From RGIG7213 sp045544195 (lineage in GTDB: Bacteria; Bacillota; Clostridia; Oscillospirales; CAG-272), in assembly GCA_045544195.1 (NCBI GenBank), contig JAZPYO010000022.1, positions 40,701 through 104,700 of the forward strand: a stretch of DNA of 64,000 nt. The letters run 5' to 3'. The translations under genes and the position numbers were made by a program. Under the pieces are notes generated by a model. The model was not told where the DNA came from, made no database searches, and saw only the letters and a program-made list of their open reading frames with translations. Every line of letters starts with the position of its first letter. Position 1 is the stretch's first letter. Positions 27,029 through 36,822 of this stretch are shown piece by piece.

Positions 27029-27234
27029 AAAGCAAAATCTGTATAGGAGAATGTATATTAAATTACCGAAAGCAGCAAGGGCTTACACAAGGTGAGCTTG
27101 GAAAGCTGCTTAAGGTCAGCACACAAGCCGTATCAAAATGGGAGCGCGAGCTTTGTTATCCCGACATCTTTTTGCTTGGTGATATTTCTGATCTCATAGG
27201 CGTTTCCATTGATGAAATGATGGGAAAAAAGTAG
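27025..27234 (+). CDS. XRE-family HTH regulator (69 residues)
   Basis: A single Cro/C1-type HTH domain: LTQGELGKLLKVSTQAVSKW holds both DNA-contact helices, followed by ERELCYPDIFLLGDISDLIG. The ATG overlaps the upstream ArsR stop by 4 bases. Two DNA-binding proteins encoded in one short operon suggest layered control of the same promoter. Confidence 0.88.
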   Translation: MKSKICIGECILNYRKQQGLTQGELGKLLKVSTQAVSKWERELCYPDIFLLGDISDLIGVSIDEMMGKK

Positions 27235-27420
27235 AGCTTTTATATTTTAAGATCAGCAGCCGATCAAAAACAGAAACCGCAAGTTAAATCTCTCTTTTCG
27301 CAATATCGGATATAATAGTATGAATACTCCACCGTCAAGTCTTCAATGCCGTTTTTAACGCAAGGCGATGCTGCATCTGCTGCAAGATATTACACCTTAA
27401 ATACTAAACACGCAACATAC

Positions 27421-27453
27421 AAAAAGGAGATGCGATCAAAGCATCTCCTTTTG
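27421..27453. terminator. Bidirectional terminator
   Basis: AAAAAGGAGATGC (27421-27433) pairs with GCATCTCCTTTTG (27441-27453), 7-base loop, between the convergent regulator operon and the solute-binding protein gene. No gene is seen in 27235-27420. Confidence 0.9.
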
Positions 27454-27464
27454 TTAAGGCTTTA

Positions 27465-29945
27465 TCAGCCGTGCATTTCGTCAAACCATGTGTTGTAAAT
27501 ATATACAACGCTGTTTTCATCCTCAGCATTCAGGAATTGAGCGTAATGCTCATTCTTTCTTACCTCAGCGTTAAGCGCCTTGAAGAAATCGGAATAAAGC
27601 TGAAGAATGACTGCATCGTATTCTTCGGATGTTGTGTACTGCAATGTACCTATAAGCTTCGTATAAGCAACTACTGTATCTTCTGCTGCCTTAATTGCTG
27701 CAACATTTTCATCAAGAGCTGTTTTTTCTGCTTCGCACTTTGCTTTTTCGGTCTTGAGCTTTTCATCAACGGGAGCAAGCTCCGCTTTGATATCGTCTAC
27801 CACCTTCTGTGTGGGTGCGATAGCCGTCTTAGCCGCCTCAAGCTCTGTCTGTGCAGTTGCCAAAGCTGCTTCAGCAGCCGTTTTAGCCGCAGTAGCCTCT
27901 TCAATTCTGCCTGTATAATAATCTACCTGCTCCTGATCCACGGGAGTCTGTGCCTTATATTCGTCGATCTTTGCCTGGTGAGATGCGATCTCCTCTGTCT
28001 TTGCTGTTATGATAGCTGTCTGCTTATCAACCTCACCCTGCTTCTTGTTCAATTCATCCAGGAAGGGCTTGTTATCGGCATTTGCTGCATCAAGTCTTAC
28101 CTGAATTGCATCTCTCTGCGCCTGGATGGGATCGATTATCTGACGGAAGGGCTCGTAAGCAGCGGCAAGAGTTATATTATCCTCACGGAGCTTAACAAGC
28201 GATGCGTTCGCATCATCAACCGCCTTCTGATACTCAGCGATCTTTGCAACTCTGTCATTTTCGGGGTTATAATCGTTAAGACGCTTCAGAAGATCGTCCG
28301 AAAGAGCCTTTACATTTTTTATAAGCTCTGCATTTTCTTCCGTTTCGAACACAAATCCGAGATAGGGAGAAACGAGTGCCGTCTTGTTTGATTCCTTTGC
28401 CTGCTCCCAGATATCAAGGGGCATACCCTCTTCGGGATAAGCAATAAACGCGTTGCCCGTGGTATATATATCCATTATATAATCACGGTTGAGTCTTTGC
28501 AAAGCACCTGTTTCCTCGTCTATCTTATAGTTAACACCGGGAATACCGTACTGCAAAAGATTTCTGAACTGGGAGTTTGTATTGAGGAATGTGATTATTT
28601 CCATACATCTTTCAGCATCCTCAGCATACTTACTGATACCGAGCATATACTCACCCGTCGTTTCGCTTGTAGCTATGGGCTTTGCAACTGTTTTTACGAT
28701 GTATTTATTGGGATCGAGCGTTGAAGGATACGAAGCATCGCCCTTTACTATTGCAAGACCGTACTTTGTATCAGCAGTGGGATTCTCGCAGAAATATCCG
28801 TTGCGCTCAAACTGCTTCATATAAGAATAGTGGTCGGTGAACTGCCACTGCGTGAGAATGTTCTTAGGAGTGGACTTCAAGCCGGATGTAGCAGCGTTCG
28901 AAAGATACGTTCCGAACATTGTAAGCTCACCGGGGAACAATCCTACGATACCGGGGGCATCTGCAAGGCTTATGGGCTGTATATACGCATCGTCATCCGC
29001 CTTATCGTAAATGCCGATAAGTGAGTTAAGAATAGGAGTTACATCATCTCCCTCGCCCTCTTTTACAGCCTTAAGGTACTTAACAGTCTCAGCATCGGTC
29101 AATGTACCGATCTTATCGCTGTTAACGCCGTACTTTTCAACGAGCTCCTTATTAAGAACCATATATGTGGATTCGTATGCGATCTGTCTGTTTGTAGGAA
29201 TTGCATATGTCGCGCCGCCTACCTTACCGCCGTAAAGGACATTGGGGTTTATGTAGTGGTACAGCTCGCTTGCGTTAGCTGCCAGCATCTCGTCAAGCTC
29301 AACGAGGAACGAGTCACCGTTTGTGGCGTACGTTTCGTCATTTACATATTTCAGAAGATTATCCGTACCGCAAATGAGGAATACATCCATCTGTGTTGAT
29401 GTAGCGGTAGGATACTTTTCAACAGACGAGCCAAGAATATTGAGCTCTGTTTCGTAGAATTCAGCGGTTTCCGATTCCTCTGCATTTTCTTCTACATACC
29501 ATTTGCTCTTACCGCCTGCATCCTTGTCTGCGGCGATGAGCTTATCTATAGCAGCATGACGCTTCGATTCCTTTGCAGAAGCATCTGCCGCACTTTCCTG
29601 CTCTTCCTTAAGAGTTTCTTCTTCAGCTATATCAGCGACGATCTGGTCGATCTTCTGCTCGTATTCGCTTTCCTTGAAGTAACGGAGAATTACCTGCGTT
29701 TTGAAGCGCGATGTCGTTATTTCGTTTATTGCATCCTGAACGGCTTTTATAGCCTCATCGGTCGTTTCGTCGCCCGTCATAAGCGTGAGAACCACCGTTT
29801 TGGGTTTTCTTGTTGCCGTTTCCTCTTGTTCGATTACCTCATCGGCAGTTTTTGAGGATGTGCAACCCGTCATAATAACGGAAAATGCCGTTACCGCGAC
29901 AAGAAAAAATGCTAATAACCTCTTTTTCATTTGTTGTGTGACCAT
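27465..29945 (-). CDS. Extracellular solute-binding lipoprotein with coiled-coil insertions
   Basis: 826 residues. Lipobox MTGC with Cys28. The core resembles sugar-type ABC solute-binding proteins (QMDVFLICGTDNLLKYV, FLNTNSQFRNLLQYGIPG, and a closing IYNTWFDEMHG). Two additions are unusual: an Asp/Glu/Ala-rich charged insert at about 100-165 and a long Ala/Glu/Lys-rich coiled coil at about 580-760 placed before the normal C-terminal helix. Typical family members are 400-560 residues. No permease or ATPase gene is nearby, so its transporter, if any, is encoded elsewhere. The ATG at 29945 has GGAG upstream. Confidence 0.82.
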   Translation of the reverse strand: MVTQQMKKRLLAFFLVAVTAFSVIMTGCTSSKTADEVIEQEETATRKPKTVVLTLMTGDETTDEAIKAVQDAINEITTSRFKTQVILRYFKESEYEQKIDQIVADIAEEETLKEEQESAADASAKESKRHAAIDKLIAADKDAGGKSKWYVEENAEESETAEFYETELNILGSSVEKYPTATSTQMDVFLICGTDNLLKYVNDETYATNGDSFLVELDEMLAANASELYHYINPNVLYGGKVGGATYAIPTNRQIAYESTYMVLNKELVEKYGVNSDKIGTLTDAETVKYLKAVKEGEGDDVTPILNSLIGIYDKADDDAYIQPISLADAPGIVGLFPGELTMFGTYLSNAATSGLKSTPKNILTQWQFTDHYSYMKQFERNGYFCENPTADTKYGLAIVKGDASYPSTLDPNKYIVKTVAKPIATSETTGEYMLGISKYAEDAERCMEIITFLNTNSQFRNLLQYGIPGVNYKIDEETGALQRLNRDYIMDIYTTGNAFIAYPEEGMPLDIWEQAKESNKTALVSPYLGFVFETEENAELIKNVKALSDDLLKRLNDYNPENDRVAKIAEYQKAVDDANASLVKLREDNITLAAAYEPFRQIIDPIQAQRDAIQVRLDAANADNKPFLDELNKKQGEVDKQTAIITAKTEEIASHQAKIDEYKAQTPVDQEQVDYYTGRIEEATAAKTAAEAALATAQTELEAAKTAIAPTQKVVDDIKAELAPVDEKLKTEKAKCEAEKTALDENVAAIKAAEDTVVAYTKLIGTLQYTTSEEYDAVILQLYSDFFKALNAEVRKNEHYAQFLNAEDENSVVYIYNTWFDEMHG

Positions 29946-30085
29946 GCCTTTCTCCGACGCTTAAGAACATGCGCCGTAATATCGTTATAAACATACATGC
30001 TATATGTTACACTAAAAAAGTTTTACAGTCAAGTCATTTTTTTAAATAAAATATAAACTGTGATATATGATATTGAAAAAACGTA

Positions 30086-31183
30086 TCAATCAAGGTAATC
30101 CTTCAATCTTTTCGAGCGGCTCGGATGTCTGAGCTTACGCAAAGCCTTTGCCTCTATCTGTCTTATACGCTCGCGCGTGATATTGAATACCTTTCCGACC
30201 TCCTCAAGAGTTCTCGTTCTTCCGTCCTCAAGACCGAAGCGAAGGCGAAGAACCTGCGCTTCTCTGGGTGTCAGAGTATTGAGCACTTCATTAAGCTGCT
30301 CGCGAAGCAGGGTATAGAATGCGGCGTCGGCGGGAGCGGGTGAATCGTCATCGGGAATAAAGTCACCTAAATGACTGTCCTCCTCCTCACCGATGGGTGT
30401 TTCAAGCGATACAGGGTCCTGCGCGATCTTCATTATTTCGCGCACCTTTTCAACGCTCATATTCAGCTCTGCGGCGATCTCCTCGGCATTTGCATCTCTG
30501 CCGTACTGCTGGGAAAGCTGTCTGCTGGTCTTTGATACCTTGTGTATCGTTTCAACCATATGAACGGGTATTCTTATGGTTCTCGCCTGATCTGCGATAG
30601 CGCGTGTTATCGCCTGTCTTATCCACCACGTAGCATATGTTGAAAATTTATATCCCTTTGTATGATCGAATTTTTCGACCGCCTTCATAAGTCCGAGATT
30701 TCCCTCCTGAATAAGATCAAGAAAGAACATTCCCTTACTTACATATCTTTTTGCTATACTTACGACAAGACGCAGGTTAGCTGTTACAAGCTCACGCTTT
30801 GCTTTTTCATCGCCGTCAGCCATACGCTGCGCAAGATACAGCTCCCTTTCGCCGTCAAGCAAGGGAAACTGACCTATTTCCTTAAGATACATACGCACAG
30901 GGTCGTCTATCGGCAAGCCCTCCTGTGTAAGCATCTTCTCCATATCCTCGGCGCTTTCGTATTTTTCGACCTCGCTCTCGATCTCTATAACCTCACCGTC
31001 GTTATCAAGATAGCCGACGACCTCAATACCCATGCTTTGCAGCGTATCGTAGAATTTTTCGGTTTGGTCAAGATCAAGATCAAGCTCCTCCAGAGCTTCC
31101 ATGATCTCGTTATTGGTAAGAGTTCCCTTCTGCTTACCCTTTTCAACGAGAGACTTCATGACTGCTTTTTTGTTCTGTTCCAT
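30086..31183 (-). CDS. rpoD: Primary sigma factor RpoD (sigma-A)
   Basis: 365 residues, the length typical of Gram-positive sigma-A. Region 1.2 has [15 protein letters not shown]; region 2 has [32 protein letters not shown] and [20 protein letters not shown]; region 4 has [35 protein letters not shown] and the terminal [15 protein letters not shown]. It directs RNA polymerase to the TTGACA/TATAAT promoters seen throughout the window. It follows dnaG by 31 bases in the classic order. Confidence 0.98.
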   Translation of the reverse strand: MEQNKKAVMKSLVEKGKQKGTLTNNEIMEALEELDLDLDQTEKFYDTLQSMGIEVVGYLDNDGEVIEIESEVEKYESAEDMEKMLTQEGLPIDDPVRMYLKEIGQFPLLDGERELYLAQRMADGDEKAKRELVTANLRLVVSIAKRYVSKGMFFLDLIQEGNLGLMKAVEKFDHTKGYKFSTYATWWIRQAITRAIADQARTIRIPVHMVETIHKVSKTSRQLSQQYGRDANAEEIAAELNMSVEKVREIMKIAQDPVSLETPIGEEEDSHLGDFIPDDDSPAPADAAFYTLLREQLNEVLNTLTPREAQVLRLRFGLEDGRTRTLEEVGKVFNITRERIRQIEAKALRKLRHPSRSKRLKDYLD

Positions 31184-31214
31184 ATATAAACTTCCTTTCA
31201 GATTTGTGAGCCGT

Positions 31215-32963
31215 TTATTTGCGTTTTTTATCTATCAGAGCCTGCAGAGCGCTGAGCGTACCGTCATCGTCGTCTGCGGCATTTTTTTCCTCCTCAAGCA
31301 CTCTTGCGCTTTCGGTAAATACCGTATATGTATTGTTCGACAGTGCCTGGCGGTCGATACACAGCTTCGTTATCCTTCCTATCTCCTCAGGCGAAAAATC
31401 GCCGGCTATAAAAGAAATATCAAACCGTCTTTCGCTGCTGAACACCCTGCAAATAGCCTCATATACCCTTTTGCCGAATGACGTACAGAACATATCAGGC
31501 GTCAGCACGCCGTCAATAGCTGCCTTTTCGGTGTATTCTGGGTTTATCTGCGCTATTCCGAGTATAGTTTCCTCCGCCCTTGATGCGCGTATGTTTCTTG
31601 CTGCTTCCGGATTGACCTTATCGCCGTATCCCATACTTGCTCTGCGCACGTCCTCGCCGAGCTTTTTGTACGCATTTTTCCTCAGCGATGAACGCTTGCG
31701 TTTAACGTCGAGCTTCATGCTCTGCTCGGAAACATCAAGCAGCTTTGATGCCCTTGAGGTAAAAATATCACGCTCGACATCAGATGAAATGCGCGCAAGA
31801 ACCTCGCACACTTCCTTTGATGCTTTTGCCTTTTCCTCAGGCAAGGCGATATTATACTTTGCCATTATATCGTCGAATTTAAACTGAAATTCGCCCTTTG
31901 AATCATCTATCAGCTTTTTAAAGCGCTCTTTGCCGTATTTTTTCAAAAACTCATCAGGATCGACTCCGGGCGGAAGCGACAGCGCCTTTACCTCGATAGA
32001 TGCCGCAGTTAACACAGGGATCGCCCTTCGTGTCGCCTTTCTGCCCGCTTCATCTCCGTCATAGCAGATAATGACCTTCTCCTTATATTTTTTAAGGAGA
32101 TTTGCCTGCTCCGGCGTGAACGCCGTACCGAGTCCCGCCACGGCATTTGTGAAGCCTGCGCCGTGCAGGGCAATAACGTCAGTATACCCCTCGCAAAGTA
32201 TGAAATGATCCTCCTTGGAATTTTTCGCAAAATTCAAGGCAAAAATATTTCTTCCTTTTCTGAATGCGTCCGTATCGTTCGTATTGAGGTATTTCGGCTT
32301 TTCGTCACCGAGCGCTCTGCCGCCAAAGGCTACTACGTTTCCCGCAGGATCTATAATAGGAAATATAAGTCTGCCGCGATAGTAATCAAACAGCCTTTGA
32401 TTTTTCCCCTCTGCGCACAAAAACGCCGCCTTCATTTCATCTGCAGTATATCCGCACTGGCGCAAATGATTTGCCAACGCGCCGTATTCATCAGGGCAGT
32501 AGCCTATACCGAAATGTGTACCGAGCGGCCCGTCAAGCTCTCTTTTTGCCGCATACTGCATTGCCTTCGGATATTTTCCGCTTTTAAATGCTTTACGGAA
32601 AAAAACAGCCGCTTCCTTATTCATTTCCAATATACGCTTACGCATATTGATCTCTTTTTCAGCGTTTGCGCCAACAGGCATTGAAAGTCCCGCGCGCTTT
32701 GCCAGATGCTCTATTGCAGACATATAATCGAGATTTTCAACACGCATTATAAACGTTATCACATCTCCGCCTGCTCCGCATCCGAAGCAATAAAAGCTGT
32801 CGCTTTTTGAAAAAACCGTAAACGAAGGGGATTTTTCATTATGAAACGGACACAGCCCCTGATGGTTTGAGCCTGCACGCTTCAGCGTGACGTAGCTTCC
32901 GATAACGTCGATTATATCATTTCTCGCCTTTAGCTCTTCTATAAAGCCACTGTCAAAACGCAC
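31215..32963 (-). CDS. dnaG: DNA primase DnaG
   Basis: 582 residues. N-terminal CHC2 zinc finger ([11 protein letters not shown] and [11 protein letters not shown]), RNA polymerase core domain with [20 protein letters not shown] motifs [10 protein letters not shown] and [11 protein letters not shown], and a variable helical C-terminal domain that would bind the helicase. It makes RNA primers at the replication fork. Encoded immediately before rpoD, as in other Firmicutes. Confidence 0.98.
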   Translation of the reverse strand: MRFDSGFIEELKARNDIIDVIGSYVTLKRAGSNHQGLCPFHNEKSPSFTVFSKSDSFYCFGCGAGGDVITFIMRVENLDYMSAIEHLAKRAGLSMPVGANAEKEINMRKRILEMNKEAAVFFRKAFKSGKYPKAMQYAAKRELDGPLGTHFGIGYCPDEYGALANHLRQCGYTADEMKAAFLCAEGKNQRLFDYYRGRLIFPIIDPAGNVVAFGGRALGDEKPKYLNTNDTDAFRKGRNIFALNFAKNSKEDHFILCEGYTDVIALHGAGFTNAVAGLGTAFTPEQANLLKKYKEKVIICYDGDEAGRKATRRAIPVLTAASIEVKALSLPPGVDPDEFLKKYGKERFKKLIDDSKGEFQFKFDDIMAKYNIALPEEKAKASKEVCEVLARISSDVERDIFTSRASKLLDVSEQSMKLDVKRKRSSLRKNAYKKLGEDVRRASMGYGDKVNPEAARNIRASRAEETILGIAQINPEYTEKAAIDGVLTPDMFCTSFGKRVYEAICRVFSSERRFDISFIAGDFSPEEIGRITKLCIDRQALSNNTYTVFTESARVLEEEKNAADDDDGTLSALQALIDKKRK

Positions 32964-33102
32964 TCTTCTTTCCCCCTTTTTTTATCCTAATATACGCAAA
33001 AAACACCTTTTTTTCTCCATCTATTTGCAGTATTTATTGTAAATAAAGTATTAACCGCAAAATACGATGCCTCTCGACTGCTTATTGTTTACATTTTTTA
33101 TA

Positions 33103-33143
33103 TTGAAATATTGCCCGACATATACTAAAATCCATAATATAAT
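33103..33143 (+). promoter_or_regulatory. Promoter region of the lipoprotein gene
   Basis: TTGAAA (33103-33108), 17 bases, TAAAAT (33126-33131). A second possible -10 box TATAAT sits at 33138-33143 with a weaker -35 (CCGACA). The 32964-33168 gap otherwise holds nothing recognisable. Confidence 0.6.
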
Positions 33144-33168
33144 ACGTTAAAAACGGAGTATTTGCATT

Positions 33169-33849
33169 ATGAAAAAAATAACTGCGCTTTTGCTTATAAT
33201 ATGCTGCGTAATGTGCGTTGCCTGCTCGTCGGAAAAGCCGAGATCGGAAATGGATCCTGACGAACGGCTCACCGCATCGCTTGACGATATTTTCAATTCA
33301 GGTGCTTATGACATAAATGTAGAGATAAAATACGATGTGATAGACGGTGACAGATCAACTACTTTGCGTTCGCGTATTATAAAAAACACCGTTGACGGTG
33401 TTGCAACCGTTCATTTACAGCGTATAAACGATGATGCAACAACAGACGAATATTACATAGGCAATAAGTTTTATAAAGCTGACGGAAAGCTGTCACACGC
33501 AAATTATACCTTTGACCTTTCAAAAGAAACACTTTTTCACGATCTTGACAAGAGCTTTATGGGAGATTATCAGTACGTGGACGGGGCAGAATACAAAACG
33601 TATGAGTTCGATGTTCCGAGCAAAAAGCTGTCAGATCTTATGTCCGACGGCTCCGGTATGATACCGAAAAAGGCATCGGGAAGCGTCATCCTCAGTCTTG
33701 ACGGTTATCCCAAGGGATACCGTATAAACGCGACAACTGAGTACTGGATGAGTGAAAATATGTTTTACGAATATGATCTTACTCTTACTGTAACTGTAAA
33801 TGCTGTCGGCTCTGCCGTACAGAAGATCTCCGTTCCGTTTGAGGTATGA
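33169..33849 (+). CDS. Lipoprotein of unknown function
   Basis: 226 residues with a signal peptide ending in lipobox CVAC (Cys19). The mature part is rich in alternating beta strands (YDINVEIKYDVIDGD, KASGSVILSLDGYPKGYRIN), suggesting a LolA/LppX-like half-barrel. That is a fold impression, not a family match. It is monocistronic, between its own promoter and a strong terminator. Confidence 0.8.
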   Translation: MKKITALLLIICCVMCVACSSEKPRSEMDPDERLTASLDDIFNSGAYDINVEIKYDVIDGDRSTTLRSRIIKNTVDGVATVHLQRINDDATTDEYYIGNKFYKADGKLSHANYTFDLSKETLFHDLDKSFMGDYQYVDGAEYKTYEFDVPSKKLSDLMSDGSGMIPKKASGSVILSLDGYPKGYRINATTEYWMSENMFYEYDLTLTVTVNAVGSAVQKISVPFEV

Positions 33850-33860
33850 AATTTAATATA

Positions 33861-33900
33861 AAAAGTTGACAGATGTTTCTTCTGTCAACTTTTTTCTTTT
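33861..33900. terminator. Intrinsic terminator
   Basis: AAAAGTTGACAGA / TCTGTCAACTTTTTT between the convergent lipoprotein and DUF1963 genes. The T-run on the plus strand is long, so it mainly serves the lipoprotein gene. Confidence 0.88.
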
Positions 33901-33907
33901 ATGTTCA

Positions 33908-34537
33908 TTACGCTACAAAAACTCTTATATCGGAAAGATCACCGTTTTCAAATGCCTTGCGGCTTATGAGAAAATACAGGCACGTTCCGTTTTCAAAATT
34001 GAACGATACATTTTCATCCTCAAATTCGCTGAATGCGGCAAGAACTATACTGTCATCATCAGGTGACATTGCATCACTTTCTTCATCTCCGTATTCACCG
34101 TCATACTCCCCATACAGCTCCTCATCCTCAAATTCCTCATCGTCGGGCGGCAGTATGCTTACGATTCCCTGCTCTGCGGGCAGCATCATATATGCATCGG
34201 GAGAAACATCGTTTCCGTTCTCATCCACAAGACGCATCTGCGACAGCGACGATCTGTCACCTGTATAAAGAATAACCTTTGCACCGTCCTTGATATTCGG
34301 TGTTGACGGACAATTCAAGGCATCATAAAAGAAATACAAAATTCCATCGTCTGGAAGATATTCGCTTTCAATGCTGCTGCAGCTCACCTGGCACAGAAAC
34401 ATCATATCGCTTTCGTTGCCGTATTTATCCGTTGCAACCGGCCAAACAAAATCATCACAGACGTTAGGTGAGCCAAACATGCGGTCCGCACCGCAGTCGT
34501 CAGTTTCTTTTGCTTTTTTCAAAATAAATTCCGCCAT
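33908..34537 (-). CDS. DUF1963 (YwqG-like) protein
   Basis: 209 residues, cytoplasmic. The segment FVWPVATDKYGNESDMMFLC followed by GILYFFYDA matches the YwqG/DUF1963 pattern (a WP motif, then FLAQI-like and LYFF strands). Residues about 128-160 form a very acidic insert (EEFEDEELYGEYDGEYGDEE). Members are found widely with no known biochemical role. The start has GGAG 9 bases upstream. Confidence 0.78.
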   Translation of the reverse strand: MAEFILKKAKETDDCGADRMFGSPNVCDDFVWPVATDKYGNESDMMFLCQVSCSSIESEYLPDDGILYFFYDALNCPSTPNIKDGAKVILYTGDRSSLSQMRLVDENGNDVSPDAYMMLPAEQGIVSILPPDDEEFEDEELYGEYDGEYGDEESDAMSPDDDSIVLAAFSEFEDENVSFNFENGTCLYFLISRKAFENGDLSDIRVFVA

Positions 34538-34699
34538 ATCTTTTCTCCGTTAAATGAATTCAGAAATGCAGTGATCTGTTGCATACTGTATATCACAGTC
34601 AGTATGCATTTACTTTATTGTATCTATCATTCGAGCACTGTTTTTCAGCATTATATCATACCGTTTTGTACGTGTCAACAAATAATTTTTATATTATTG

Positions 34700-34728
34700 T
34701 TGCAAAATTTATTTTTGGGATATAAAAT
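34700..34728 (+). promoter_or_regulatory. Promoter of hflK-hflC
   Basis: TTGCAA (34700-34705), 17 bases, TAAAAT (34723-34728). The remaining upstream gap (34538-34699) contains no gene. Confidence 0.65.
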
Positions 34729-34770
34729 TATACTATTAACGACCCAAACGGTCAGAAAGGATAATTGATT

Positions 34771-35745
34771 ATGGCATTACCAAATTTCAAGGACAAAACA
34801 ATTCCGACAAAGGCAATAAAGATCGCCGTTTCAGCAATCATCATCGTATTTGTATTGGGATCATTGATCTTAACCTCCCTTTACACAGTTGACGATAAGC
34901 AGCAGGCGGTCATCACCACATTCGGCAAGGTGACGGAGGTCACTGACGCGGGCATACATTTCAAGCTCCCGTTCGGCATTCAGGAAGCACACATTGTAGA
35001 CGTTAACATTTCCCGCAAGCTCGAGATAGGATACAGAAGCGATGCAGCAGATGCAACGCAGTTTGAAACCGTCGAAAGAGAAAGCAAGATGATAACAGGC
35101 GATATGAACATCGTAAACGTCGATTTCTTCGTCGAATACAAGATCTCCGATCCCGTTAAATATCTGTTCAATTCAAAGGACCCCGAAAGCATATTGAAAA
35201 ATCTCGTTCAGAGCCAGATACGCAACGTCATAGGCTCTGCAAAGGCTGATGATGTACTTACATCAAGCAAAGCATCATTACAGCAGGAAATAAAGACACT
35301 TACAATATCCGAGCTTGAAGCGTACGATATAGGTCTTATAGTAACGGACGTGCGTATTCAGGACGCAGAGCTGCCGACAGATGCGGTAAATGAAGCGTAT
35401 AAGGAGGTCGTTAACGCATATCAGGGAATGGAAGCGGCGATCAACCTTGCCGAAGCATACAAAAACTCTGAAATTCCAAAGATGGAAGCACAGGTCGATA
35501 AAATACTGAAGGATGCTGAGGTACAGAAGCAGGAGCGCATAAACGAAGCCAATATGCAGGTTTCAATGTTCAACGCTATGTATGAGCAATACGCGCTTAA
35601 TCCTCAGGCAACATTGACGAGAATGTATTACGAGGCAATACAGCAGGCTCTGCCCGATGTAAAGCTATACATTGATATGTCAGACGGTGACACCCAGAAG
35701 CTCCTCCCTCTTGAAAACTTCGTAACACAAGGAGATAAACAATGA
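34771..35745 (+). CDS. hflK: HflK-type SPFH/band 7 protein
   Basis: 324 residues from the ATG at 34771 (AGAAAGG upstream). One N-terminal helix (about 17-39), then an SPFH domain (DDKQQAVITTFGKVTEVTDA, GIHFKLPFGIQEAHIVDV) and a coiled coil rich in Ala/Glu (about 225-275). HflK and HflC form a membrane cage that in Escherichia coli surrounds the FtsH protease. ftsH is not next to it here. Its stop overlaps the hflC start (ATGA). Confidence 0.92.
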   Translation: MALPNFKDKTIPTKAIKIAVSAIIIVFVLGSLILTSLYTVDDKQQAVITTFGKVTEVTDAGIHFKLPFGIQEAHIVDVNISRKLEIGYRSDAADATQFETVERESKMITGDMNIVNVDFFVEYKISDPVKYLFNSKDPESILKNLVQSQIRNVIGSAKADDVLTSSKASLQQEIKTLTISELEAYDIGLIVTDVRIQDAELPTDAVNEAYKEVVNAYQGMEAAINLAEAYKNSEIPKMEAQVDKILKDAEVQKQERINEANMQVSMFNAMYEQYALNPQATLTRMYYEAIQQALPDVKLYIDMSDGDTQKLLPLENFVTQGDKQ

Positions 35746-36677
35746 AAAAAACATTAAAGATACTTATTCCTGCCGCAATTCTTTTTATACTCATTATCAT
35801 AGGCTCACAAAGCTATTTTGTAGTTCAGGAAAATGAATACGTATGCACAGTACGCTTTTCCAAAATAATAGATACGAAATCAGAGCCCGGTATATATATC
35901 AAGGTTCCCTTTATTGATACTGTAAAGGTATTCCCCAATACCACTCTGTTTTACGATATTCCTCCGTCCGAGGTGCTTACTCTTGACAAAAAGAGTATGA
36001 CCGTTGACAGCTATATAACATGGGAAATCACAGATCCGCTTTTGTTTTACCAGACGGTAAGCACAACGACTTCGGCTGAAAACCGTCTTTATGACACGAC
36101 ATACAATGCATTCAAAACAAAAATGGGCGTTCTCAACCAGGATGATATAATTAACGATCTGCCCGCAGATGACAGGAATGCAATTTATGAGGAGATAAAG
36201 CAAGAGGTTCAGGAAAAATCAAAGGACTACGGTATAAACGTTGTCGATGTCAAAATGAAGCGTCTTGATCTTCCTGCCGAAAATGAAGAGGCTGTGTATG
36301 CAAGAATGATCTCCGAGCGCACAAGAGATGCAGAGCAATACAGAGCAGAGGGAGAAAAGCAAGCGACTCAGCTTCGCACACAAGTAGATCAGCAGGTGAG
36401 CCTTGCGCTTACAAATGCAGAGGCTCAGGCAAAGCAGATCGTAGCAAGCGGCGAGGGCGAATATATGCGAATTCTTTCCGAAGCATTCAACACAACCGAA
36501 AAGCAGTCATTCTATGAATTCACCCTTTCTCTTGATGCATTAAAGGCATCGCTTGACGGCGATAACAAAACTGTAATACTTGACAAAAACAGCCCCTTGG
36601 CAAAGGCTCTTCTGAACGAATCAATAACAAAACTCCCCGTTTTACAGCCTGATAACAGTACGGAGCCGCAGCAGTAA
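35742..36677 (+). CDS. hflC: HflC-type SPFH/band 7 protein
   Basis: 311 residues: N-terminal helix (about 7-23), SPFH domain with VVQENEYVCTVRFSKIIDT and PGIYIKVPFIDTVKVFP, the HflC segment MISERTRDAEQYRAEGEKQA, and a helical C-terminal part. Translationally coupled to hflK and followed by a strong terminator. Confidence 0.94.
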   Translation: MKKTLKILIPAAILFILIIIGSQSYFVVQENEYVCTVRFSKIIDTKSEPGIYIKVPFIDTVKVFPNTTLFYDIPPSEVLTLDKKSMTVDSYITWEITDPLLFYQTVSTTTSAENRLYDTTYNAFKTKMGVLNQDDIINDLPADDRNAIYEEIKQEVQEKSKDYGINVVDVKMKRLDLPAENEEAVYARMISERTRDAEQYRAEGEKQATQLRTQVDQQVSLALTNAEAQAKQIVASGEGEYMRILSEAFNTTEKQSFYEFTLSLDALKASLDGDNKTVILDKNSPLAKALLNESITKLPVLQPDNSTEPQQ

Positions 36678-36699
36678 TAAAGCATACGGGTATAAACAA

Positions 36700-36738
36700 A
36701 GAACATTTCGGAATTTCAACCGAAATGTTCTTTTTTTG
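36700..36738 (+). terminator. Intrinsic terminator of hflK-hflC
   Basis: AGAACATTTCGG / CCGAAATGTTCT stem with 8-base loop and a run of seven T, 22 bases after the hflC stop. Confidence 0.92.
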
Positions 36739-36822
36739 CTTTGCTCTTTTGTAAATGGCAGAGAAAAAGAGGCGGAAATGCTCCCGCCCCTGAATTATTT
36801 TTATTTTAGCGAACACTTATTC

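Noticed and set aside
27471..28391. 306-codon open frame on the plus strand
   Set aside because: It is antisense to the coiled-coil part of the solute-binding protein. Its Cys/Leu-rich composition comes from the complement of Ala/Glu/Lys codons, and it has no ribosome binding site.
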